Shown here: positions 1 to 4,876 of the stretch, in pieces
How the letters are laid out: every line of letters begins with the position of its first letter
Position numbering within the stretch: position 1 is the stretch's first letter
Assembly (NCBI GenBank): GCA_016234525.1
Contig: JACRBK010000559.1
Location: 1-5,436 of the forward strand
From: Chloroflexota bacterium
Lineage (GTDB): Bacteria > Chloroflexota > Anaerolineae > Aggregatilineales > Aggregatilineaceae
DNA: 5,436 nucleotides
Direction of reading: 5' to 3'
Notes under the pieces: generated by a model
What the model saw: only the letters and a program-made list of their open reading frames with translations
The model's database searches: none
What the model was told of the DNA's origin: nothing
Translations under genes and position numbers: made by a program

Positions 1-1268
1 TGCATCGGGCTGCGGCAGCCGTCCCGGCAGATAAAATTCGCCGCGATGCTGAACGCTTCGTCGTGGTTCATGCCGTGTTTTTCGCGCAGAATATGATAAT
101 AGCGTGTGCCAAAAGTATCCTGGAACTGCTCGACGGCAGTTAATTCCAGGTTGCGCATCCCGATCTCTTCGCCGTTATAAAATACGGGCGTGCCCTGCAA
201 AAACATCGCCAGCGCGAGGGCCAACCGCGCCCGCTGTTCGTCGTGCTGACCGTCGCTGTATACGCTGTAAGATCGCCGCCGGTCATGGTTGCCGACGGTG
301 TTAGATTCCCACGCGCCAGCCGGCAGCAGTGCCAGCCGGTCTGTTAACACTTTGCGCAGATGCGCCGCATCCAGCCGCCCGATGATACTAAAATTGAATA
401 CGCTGTGCAGTTCGTTATGACCGGAACCGTACATACTGGCATCGCTGGTTTCGCCGAGTAACAGCCGGTCGCCGTATTGATCCACTAAGTGCCGCATGTC
501 TTGGAGCAGGGGATGAATCTCTGGCAGATTATTCTGGAAACGGGTTTTCATCCTGAGCGTACTCAAGTCGTCAAACACCCCGGTACGGAACTTGATAAAC
601 ATCTCTTCCAGCGATCCATAGACCAGCGAATCGCGCAAATTTTCGGCCTCGTAGATCGAGCCGATTGCATCCAGCCGGAAACCATCCACGCCGCGATCCA
701 GCCAGAAACGCATCGCATCGAATAAGGCTTTTTTGACCGCCGGATTACGCCAGTTGAGATCAGGCTGTTCTTTGAAAAAATAGTGGTAATAATACTGCCC
801 GGTGGTCTCGTCAAGGGTCCAGGCGGAGCCGCCGAAAAGCGATTCCCAGTCGTTAGGGAAACTGCCGTTTCGACCATCGCGCCAGATAAACCAATCACGA
901 TAGGGGTTATCGCGGCTGGATTTTGACGCCTGAAACCAGGCGTGCTGGTCGGAGGTATGGTTCAATACCATGTCCAGCACAATCCGAATATCCTGGCGGT
1001 GAGCCTCTACCAGCAGGCGATCAAAATCGCTCAGCGTGCCATAATCGGGATCAACCGTGACATAATCCGAAATATCGTAGCCCCAATCGAGTTGGGCTGA
1101 AGGGTAAAACGGCGAAATCCAGATGGCATTGATTCCCAACCATTTCAGATAGTCCAACTTTTCAATCAGGCCGGGCAGATCGCCAATGCCGTCGCCGTTC
1201 GCGTCCGCGAATGAGCGCGGGTAAACCTGATAACACACCGAGTCCTGCCACCACTTCGGAGCTGTCAT
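1..1268 (-). CDS. GH13 alpha-glucosidase (oligo-1,6-glucosidase/maltase type), C-terminus cut by window edge
   Basis: Retaining glycoside hydrolase that releases glucose from the non-reducing end of short alpha-glucans. Read from the sequence: 422 codons from ATG at 1268 with no stop, so the end lies outside the window. The calcium-loop motif D-x-N-x-D-G-x-G-D is at residues 22-30; region I DMVLNH at 99-104; region V QPDLN at 168-172; region II DGFRLDA with nucleophile D200; acid/base E273 in LLLGETS; third catalytic Asp D329 in GNHD; and a GTPVFYNGEEIG segment near 359-370. The last residues, RDGCRSPM, match the start of the family's R-(S/T)-P-M-Q-W motif, so roughly 100-150 residues (the C-domain) should be missing. 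In this family QPDLN marks the oligo-1,6-glucosidase group. There is no signal peptide, so it is probably cytoplasmic and acts on imported oligosaccharides. The start is supported by GAGGA on the minus strand (1275-1279), 6 nt upstream. It is transcribed away from the nucleotidyltransferase operon. Exact substrate is uncertain. Confidence 0.95.
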   Translation of the reverse strand, partial: MTAPKWWQDSVCYQVYPRSFADANGDGIGDLPGLIEKLDYLKWLGINAIWISPFYPSAQLDWGYDISDYVTVDPDYGTLSDFDRLLVEAHRQDIRIVLDMVLNHTSDQHAWFQASKSSRDNPYRDWFIWRDGRNGSFPNDWESLFGGSAWTLDETTGQYYYHYFFKEQPDLNWRNPAVKKALFDAMRFWLDRGVDGFRLDAIGSIYEAENLRDSLVYGSLEEMFIKFRTGVFDDLSTLRMKTRFQNNLPEIHPLLQDMRHLVDQYGDRLLLGETSDASMYGSGHNELHSVFNFSIIGRLDAAHLRKVLTDRLALLPAGAWESNTVGNHDRRRSYSVYSDGQHDEQRARLALALAMFLQGTPVFYNGEEIGMRNLELTAVEQFQDTFGTRYYHILREKHGMNHDEAFSIAANFICRDGCRSPM

Positions 1269-1274
1269 AAGATA

Positions 1275-1279
1275 TCCTC
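1275..1279 (-). promoter_or_regulatory. Ribosome-binding site of the alpha-glucosidase
   Basis: Minus-strand GAGGA lies 6 nt before the ATG at 1268. It supports that start, which also places the conserved WWQDSVCYQVYPRSF segment at the very N-terminus as expected for GH13 alpha-glucosidases. Confidence 0.7.
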
Positions 1280-1304
1280 GCCAGTGTTACACTCATCGCG
1301 GCAC

Positions 1305-1334
1305 ATCATAACGCACGCCTCTTGACATCTTCAA
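1305..1334 (-). promoter_or_regulatory. Predicted sigma70-type promoter of the alpha-glucosidase
   Basis: Read on the minus strand: -35 TTGAAG (1334-1329), an 18-nt spacer, and -10 TATGAT (1310-1305). This would start transcription near 1298, about 30 nt before the start codon. The -35 box sits inside the palindrome at 1327-1340, so a protein bound there would interfere with this promoter. Prediction is by consensus match only. Confidence 0.5.
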
Positions 1335-1350
1335 GAAGATCACATACCAT
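1322..1350 (+). promoter_or_regulatory. Predicted sigma70-type promoter of the nucleotidyltransferase-guanylyltransferase operon
   Basis: A perfect -35 TTGACA (1322-1327) is followed by a 17-nt spacer and a weak -10 TACCAT (1345-1350, four of six consensus bases). The start would fall near 1357, giving a leader of about 155 nt. The promoter overlaps the opposing one at 1305-1334. The -10 lies in one palindrome and the spacer in another, as expected for a regulated promoter. A second, weaker candidate (TTGCCT 1461-1466, TTTAAT 1483-1488, 16-nt spacer) would give a much shorter leader. Confidence 0.5.
1327..1340. promoter_or_regulatory. Palindrome 1, candidate operator between the divergent promoters
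   Basis: ATCTTC-AA-GAAGAT: perfect 6-bp arms around a 2-bp centre. It overlaps the last base of the plus-strand -35, fills most of that promoter's spacer, and covers the minus-strand -35 (1329-1334). The placement suits a dimeric regulator acting on both directions. No regulator gene is in the window, so the binding protein is unknown. Confidence 0.45.
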
Positions 1351-1360
1351 CTATGGTATG
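1343..1360. promoter_or_regulatory. Palindrome 2, candidate operator over the plus-strand -10
   Basis: CATACCAT-CT-ATGGTATG: perfect 8-bp arms, 2-bp centre. It covers the predicted -10 (1345-1350) and the expected start site near 1357, the usual position of a repressor site. The half-site ATGGTAT recurs at 1487-1493. LacI-family proteins often control alpha-glucosidase genes, but linking one to this site is inference. Confidence 0.55.
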
Positions 1361-1389
1361 CGTAACATAAAGTAGCTTATCATTCTGTG

Positions 1390-1417
1390 AAGGCGTAGCA
1401 GTTGTTGCAAGGCGTAG
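1390..1417. repeat. 9-bp direct repeat in the operon leader
   Basis: AAGGCGTAG occurs at 1390-1398 and again at 1409-1417, a 19-bp repeat distance (nearly two helical turns). It lies in the leader downstream of the predicted plus-strand start. The role is unknown; it could be an accessory protein site or chance. Confidence 0.4.
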
Positions 1418-1487
1418 ACTATCCTGACAACCCTTGAGAGAATGTTTTTTTTGTGCCCTATTGCCTTTCGTTTTCTCATAAATTTAA

Positions 1488-1501
1488 TGGTATCCGTACC
1501 A
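1488..1501. promoter_or_regulatory. Palindrome 3, candidate second operator or leader hairpin
   Basis: TGGTA-TCCG-TACCA: perfect 5-bp arms, 4-nt centre. It ends 3 nt before the AAGGA ribosome-binding site at 1505-1509. The left part, ATGGTAT (1487-1493), is the half-site of palindrome 2, whose centre is about 143 bp away. As DNA it could be a second operator; as RNA it would form a small tetraloop hairpin beside the ribosome-binding site. Confidence 0.4.
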
Positions 1502-1504
1502 CAT

Positions 1505-1509
1505 AAGGA
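1505..1509 (+). promoter_or_regulatory. Ribosome-binding site deciding between two adjacent ATGs
   Basis: AAGGA is followed by two consecutive ATG codons. Spacing is 3 nt to the ATG at 1513 and 6 nt to the ATG at 1516, so 1516 is preferred. An in-frame TAA at 1504-1506 rules out an earlier start. Confidence 0.6.
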
Positions 1510-1515
1510 CTGATG

Positions 1516-2325
1516 ATGAACGTGGTGTTAAGCGGTAGTTTTGACGATCTGCGTTTTCCCCAGGTGCGGCTGCTGCATGAAGCGTCCCGGTTAGGGAGTG
1601 TCCATGTCCTGCTGTGGTCCGATGAGATGATCCGCGCCGCCGGGGGAACGACTCCCCAGTTTTCGCAAGAGGAGCGGCGTTATTTTTTAAGCGGGCTGCG
1701 GTATGTGAATCAGGTAACGCTGATGAGAGGCGACCTGAATCGGGATGAAGTGCCTGCACTGGCCGATCCTCAGTTATGGGTCGTTGAAGCAGCGGAAGAT
1801 AACCCGCAAAAACGCGCCTTCTGTAAAAAACTAGGACTGGCCTATCGCGTCTTGAACCCGGCTGATCTGACCGATTTTCCGCTCGATCCGGTGGTGACCT
1901 CGCCCGATCCAACGCGCAAAAAAGTGATCGTCACCGGCTGTTTTGATTGGCTGCATTCCGGGCATGTCCGGTTTTTTGAGGAAGTCTCCGAACTGGGTGA
2001 TCTGTATGTCGCGGTGGGCAGTGATGCGAATGTCGAACTGCTCAAGGGTAAGGGACATCCGCTGTTTAACCAGGATCATCGCCGTTATATGGTGCAGTCG
2101 ATCCGGTTTGTGACGCAGGCGCTGGTCACCACCGGCAGCGGTTGGATGGATGCGGCCCCGGAAATCGCCCGCATCAAACCGGATATTTACGCGGTCAACG
2201 AAGATGGTGATAAACCTGAAAAACGGGCTTTTTGCCAGGACAACGGGCTTGAATATGTCGTGTTAAAACGAGTCCCTAAAGACGGACTCCCACGCCGAGA
2301 AAGCACCGCACTGCGCGGATTCTAG
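1516..2325 (+). CDS. Tandem-duplicated cytidylyltransferase-like nucleotidyltransferase with a degenerate first domain
   Basis: 269 residues of the HxGH nucleotidyltransferase superfamily (relatives include glycerol-3-phosphate and ethanolamine-phosphate cytidylyltransferases and HldE). Such enzymes join a nucleotide to a phosphorylated alcohol or sugar and release pyrophosphate. The second half is intact: VIVTGCFDWLHSGH with HSGH at 147-150, NEDGDKPEKR near 228-237, and a C-terminal RRESTALR (260-267) resembling the family's S-T-x-x-(I/L) tail. The first half aligns to it with a shift of about 135 residues, for example 6-36 against 140-170 (13 of 31 identical) and 84-113 against 221-250 (14 of 30 identical). 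Its HxGH position reads RFPQ (13-16), so it is probably not catalytic. The substrate is not known. The gene ends 13 bp before the guanylyltransferase start, indicating co-transcription and a shared role in making nucleotide-activated precursors. The alternative start at 1513 adds one Met. Confidence 0.85.
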   Translation: MNVVLSGSFDDLRFPQVRLLHEASRLGSVHVLLWSDEMIRAAGGTTPQFSQEERRYFLSGLRYVNQVTLMRGDLNRDEVPALADPQLWVVEAAEDNPQKRAFCKKLGLAYRVLNPADLTDFPLDPVVTSPDPTRKKVIVTGCFDWLHSGHVRFFEEVSELGDLYVAVGSDANVELLKGKGHPLFNQDHRRYMVQSIRFVTQALVTTGSGWMDAAPEIARIKPDIYAVNEDGDKPEKRAFCQDNGLEYVVLKRVPKDGLPRRESTALRGF

Positions 2326-2330
2326 AAGGA
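2324..2330 (+). promoter_or_regulatory. Ribosome-binding site of the guanylyltransferase, overlapping the upstream stop
   Basis: AGAAGGA begins within the TAG stop of the upstream gene and ends 8 nt before the ATG at 2339. The overlap suggests translation of the two genes is linked. Confidence 0.65.
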
Positions 2331-2338
2331 CAAACATC

Positions 2339-3415
2339 ATGTATTATGCCGTGATTTTGGCCGGGGGAAGTGGTACGCGGCTCTGGCCGTTCAGCCGCCG
2401 CAGCCGTCCCAAACAGACTCTTCAACTCGTCGGTGAGCAAACGATGTTCCAAACGGCGATCAGCCGGATCGCGCCCGTGTTTCGGCCTGAGCAGATTTTT
2501 GTGGTCACACGCGCCGAACATGTTTCTGCTTTGGCGGATCAGGCTCCGGCGCTGCCGCACGAAAACTTCCTGATCGAGCCAGAGGCGCGCGGAACAGCCC
2601 CGGCGATAGGGTTAAGCGCGATCTGTCTGCGCAAAAAAGACCCTGATGCCGTAATGGCTGTTTTAACCGCCGATCATTTTATCGCGGATACGGCGCAGTT
2701 CTGCCGCGCCCTCAACGCCGCGGCTGATGCCGCTCGGCAGGGATGCCTGGTTACACTGGGGATCAAACCCACCGCTCCCTCGACCGGCTACGGCTACATC
2801 CAGCAAGGTGCGCAGGTGAACAGTGTGGACGGTTTCCCCGTCTTTCAGGCTGTCCGATTTACTGAGAAGCCTGATCAAGCTGCGGCACTCGACATGGTGC
2901 AAAACGGGGCGTACTGTTGGAACAGCGGCATGTTTATCTGGCGTGTTGATCGTATTTTAGCCGAAATCGAGCGCCAGATGCCCGCACTTTATGCTCAACT
3001 GAGTGAAGTCGAAGCCGCGCTGGATACGCCTGAAGCCGAGGCGGCTCTCAGGCGGGTGTGGCCCCAGGTCGCCGCCGAAACGATCGATTATGGCGTGATG
3101 GAAAACGCGCGTGAGGTACGGGTGATCCCGGTGGAAATGGGATGGGTAGATGTCGGGAGCTGGACCAGCCTGAGCGATCTGCTGCCCGCTGATGACCAGG
3201 GAAACACCGTCACGGGCAGTTATATCGGGATCGATACTCACGATTCTTTGATCGTGAGCCAGGGCAAAACGCGCCTGATCGCTACCATTGGCATCGAGGG
3301 ATTGATCGTGGTGTCTACTGAAGATGCGGTGTTGATCTGTTCTAAGGAACGCGAGCAAGATGTAAAAGCACTGGTCAAACAATTAGAACAACAGGGCGGC
3401 AGCGCATGGCTTTAA
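2339..3415 (+). CDS. manC: Mannose-1-phosphate guanylyltransferase (GDP-mannose pyrophosphorylase)
   Basis: Makes GDP-mannose from mannose-1-phosphate and GTP, releasing pyrophosphate, in the cytoplasm. GDP-mannose feeds mannosylated glycans, GDP-fucose-type sugars or mannosyl solutes. Family signatures in order: nucleotide-binding loop ILAGGSGTRLWPFSR with PKQ (6-26); FLIEPEARGTAPAIGL (77-92); TADHFI (110-115); GIKPTAPSTGYGYI (141-154); FTEKPD (174-179); YCWNSGMFIW (192-201); ETIDYGVME (247-255); GWVDVGSW (268-275). At 358 residues it is the short single-function type, lacking the C-terminal phosphomannose isomerase domain of the longer ManC/AlgA proteins, so isomerase activity must come from elsewhere. 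It is second in the operon, 13 bp after the nucleotidyltransferase, and followed by an intrinsic terminator. Activity on another sugar-1-phosphate (such as heptose) cannot be excluded. Confidence 0.93.
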   Translation: MYYAVILAGGSGTRLWPFSRRSRPKQTLQLVGEQTMFQTAISRIAPVFRPEQIFVVTRAEHVSALADQAPALPHENFLIEPEARGTAPAIGLSAICLRKKDPDAVMAVLTADHFIADTAQFCRALNAAADAARQGCLVTLGIKPTAPSTGYGYIQQGAQVNSVDGFPVFQAVRFTEKPDQAAALDMVQNGAYCWNSGMFIWRVDRILAEIERQMPALYAQLSEVEAALDTPEAEAALRRVWPQVAAETIDYGVMENAREVRVIPVEMGWVDVGSWTSLSDLLPADDQGNTVTGSYIGIDTHDSLIVSQGKTRLIATIGIEGLIVVSTEDAVLICSKEREQDVKALVKQLEQQGGSAWL

Positions 3416-3444
3416 ATGGCTAAGGCCCTATCTTGAGGTGTCAT

Positions 3445-3476
3445 AAACCAGCGCCCCCAACGCTGGTTTCTTTTTT
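3445..3476 (+). terminator. Intrinsic terminator of the nucleotidyltransferase-manC operon
   Basis: A perfect 9-bp stem, AAACCAGCG (3445-3453) with CGCTGGTTT (3461-3469), encloses a 7-nt loop (CCCCCAA). C then six T follow to 3476. It starts 30 nt after the manC stop and marks the operon end. Confidence 0.85.
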
Positions 3477-3523
3477 AATTCGCACTTAACCCCCAACCGC
3501 GCCGGATTTTCCCGCGAACGAGT

Positions 3524-3529
3524 TATAAT
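3524..3529 (+). promoter_or_regulatory. Candidate -10 element for the dehydrogenase
   Basis: Perfect TATAAT at 3524-3529 lies downstream of the operon terminator and 61 nt before the ATG at 3591. No convincing -35 is visible 16-18 bp upstream (the sequence there is GC-rich), and the TGn extension is absent, so the promoter may need an activator. Confidence 0.45.
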
Positions 3530-3551
3530 TTCTCCACTAATTCAAAAAACA

Positions 3552-3568
3552 GGCTGGTATAACCAGCC
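3552..3568. promoter_or_regulatory. Palindrome in the dehydrogenase leader
   Basis: GGCTGGT-ATA-ACCAGCC: perfect 7-bp arms, 3-nt centre, placed about 15-31 nt after the start expected from the TATAAT at 3524. It could be a repressor site or a leader hairpin. It has no T-tract, so it is not a terminator. Confidence 0.45.
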
Positions 3569-3579
3569 GCTAAACCATT

Positions 3580-3585
3580 AAGGGG
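3580..3585 (+). promoter_or_regulatory. Ribosome-binding site of the dehydrogenase
   Basis: AAGGGG lies 5 nt before the ATG at 3591. An in-frame TAA at 3579-3581 excludes any earlier start. Confidence 0.6.
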
Positions 3586-3590
3586 TAACT

Positions 3591-4700
3591 ATGCTGCGAA
3601 AAGTGAATGTAGGCGTGATCGGCTGCGGGAACATCAGCGGCATCTATTTAAAAAACTGCAAGAATTTTGAAATTCTCAATGTGGCTGCTTGTGCTGATCT
3701 GGATATCGGGCGGGCGCAGGCCAAAGCCCAAGAATATGGCATCCCGCAAGCGCTGACAGTGGCGGAACTGCTGGCTGATCCCTCGATTGAGATCGTGATC
3801 AATCTGACGATTCCTAACGCTCACGCCGAAGTTGCCAGGGCGGTGATCGCGGCGGGGAAATCGGTCTACAACGAAAAACCGCTCACGATTCGCCGGGAAG
3901 AGGCACAAGCTCTGCTCACCGAAGCCGCGGCCAAAAAACTGCTGGTGGGCGGCGCGCCTGACACCTTTTTAGGCGCCGGGCTGCAAACCTGCCGCAAGTT
4001 AATCGACGATGGCGCGATTGGCACACCCATTTCAGCGGTGGCGTTTATGGTTTGTCATGGGCACGAAGGGTGGCATCCTGATCCCGAATTTTATTATAAG
4101 GTGGGCGGCGGCCCGATGTTTGATATGGGACCGTACTATCTGACCGCGCTGGTATCGCTGCTAGGGCCGGTCCAGCAGGTGGCAGGCGCGACACAGATCA
4201 CCTTCCCGGAACGCACGATCACCAGCCAGCCGAAAGCGGGAACGATCATAACCGTTGAGGTTCCTACCCATGTCGCCGGGCTGCTGCGCTTTGCCAGCGG
4301 CGCGCTAGGGACCATGATCACGAGTTTTGATGTATGGGCTTCTGAACTCCCGGTGATCGAAATTCACGGCACACTCGGTACGCTCAGCGTGCCTGATCCA
4401 AATACTTTTGGCGGCAGTGTGCGCATCCGGCGCGGCGGGGGAAAAACCTGGGAAACGATCCCACTGACGCATGGTTACAGCGAAAACAGCCGGGGACTCG
4501 GCGTGGCTGATATGGCATATGCCTTACGCAGCGGTACAGCGCCCCGTGCCAGCGGCGAATTGACATATCATGTGTTGGATATTATGCACGCGATTCATGA
4601 CTCGGCGGACGACCGCCAGTTCATCACATTACAAAGCGTTTGTGATCGTCCTCAGCCGTTTCCGGCAGGATTTGGGGGTGAGCAGCAACTATTCAAATAA
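3591..4700 (+). CDS. Gfo/Idh/MocA-family NAD(P)-dependent oxidoreductase
   Basis: 369 residues, typical length for this family of sugar, inositol and related dehydrogenases. The N-terminal Rossmann domain shows VGVIGCGNIS (7-16, G-x-G-x-x) and an Asp at the end of the second strand (ACADLD, 33-38). The conserved EKP (95-97) supplies Lys96, the family's usual catalytic lysine. The C-terminal alpha/beta domain begins near 125 and contains GGGPMFDMGPYYLTAL (172-187). In classical members the D-x-G-x-H motif provides a catalytic His; here the position is Tyr182 (D178-x-G180-x-Y182). I recall the DMGPYY form as a recurrent subgroup of uncharacterised members, so this is probably a lineage trait rather than damage. 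No signal peptide, so cytoplasmic. It has its own -10-like element and stands 176 bp before a transporter receptor gene; a functional link to that transporter is plausible but unproven. The substrate cannot be predicted. Confidence 0.9.
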   Translation: MLRKVNVGVIGCGNISGIYLKNCKNFEILNVAACADLDIGRAQAKAQEYGIPQALTVAELLADPSIEIVINLTIPNAHAEVARAVIAAGKSVYNEKPLTIRREEAQALLTEAAAKKLLVGGAPDTFLGAGLQTCRKLIDDGAIGTPISAVAFMVCHGHEGWHPDPEFYYKVGGGPMFDMGPYYLTALVSLLGPVQQVAGATQITFPERTITSQPKAGTIITVEVPTHVAGLLRFASGALGTMITSFDVWASELPVIEIHGTLGTLSVPDPNTFGGSVRIRRGGGKTWETIPLTHGYSENSRGLGVADMAYALRSGTAPRASGELTYHVLDIMHAIHDSADDRQFITLQSVCDRPQPFPAGFGGEQQLFK

Positions 4701-4756
4701 TCGAAATAAAATGGGGTGTTTCTCGGCAAGGTTCGTGCAGTTTGCCTAGAGCAAAA

Positions 4757-4786
4757 TTTACACATTTTCGCGGACCATAGTATTAT
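4757..4786 (+). promoter_or_regulatory. Predicted sigma70-type promoter of the BMP-family binding protein
   Basis: -35 TTTACA (4757-4762), 18-nt spacer, -10 TATTAT (4781-4786), each five of six consensus bases. The start would be near 4793, giving a leader of about 84 nt. No intrinsic terminator is visible after the dehydrogenase, so read-through from it is also possible. Confidence 0.55.
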
Positions 4787-4821
4787 AGAGGGCGTTGCAA
4801 AGCCAGTCTGTCACTGGTCCG
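4771..4821. repeat. Spaced inverted repeat around the promoter -10
   Basis: CGGACCA (4771-4777) and TGGTCCG (4815-4821) are perfect 7-bp inverted arms 37 bp apart on either side of the -10. A short nested stem, CCAGT (4803-4807) with ACTGG (4813-4817), lies in the leader. The left arm precedes the expected start site, so the long pair could act only as DNA, for instance as two protein half-sites. Chance is possible. Confidence 0.35.
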
Positions 4822-4862
4822 AACAGAGTCACTATTTTGTTCGCTTTACAGAACTATATAGC

Positions 4863-4868
4863 AAGGAG
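4863..4868 (+). promoter_or_regulatory. Ribosome-binding site of the BMP-family binding protein
   Basis: AAGGAG lies 8 nt before the ATG at 4877. An in-frame TAG at 4859-4861 with no start codon in between fixes the start at 4877. Confidence 0.8.
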
Positions 4869-4876
4869 ACAGCAAT

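Noticed and set aside
489..898. Open frames on both strands inside the alpha-glucosidase region
   Set aside because: They are out of frame with the GH13 reading frame, which carries every family motif over 422 codons without a stop.
957..971. ATGGT-N5-ACCAT, a possible internal operator resembling the intergenic half-site
   Set aside because: The bases encode the conserved GH13 region I (DMVLNHT), so the codons explain the match; similarity to the operator candidates is probably chance.
1408..1452. Possible leader attenuator: CAAGG/CCTTG stem (1408-1412, 1432-1436) followed by T8 at 1445-1452
   Set aside because: The stem is only 5 bp with a 19-nt loop and is separated from the T run by 8 nt, too weak to call a terminator.
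1488..1501. Riboswitch in the leader of the nucleotidyltransferase operon
   Set aside because: Only one small hairpin is visible and no conserved riboswitch core could be recognised in 1357-1512.
1484..1912. Minus-strand 142-codon open frame opposite the nucleotidyltransferase
   Set aside because: Arg/Pro/Ser-rich with no family signature; the plus-strand frame shows clear internal homology and active-site motifs.
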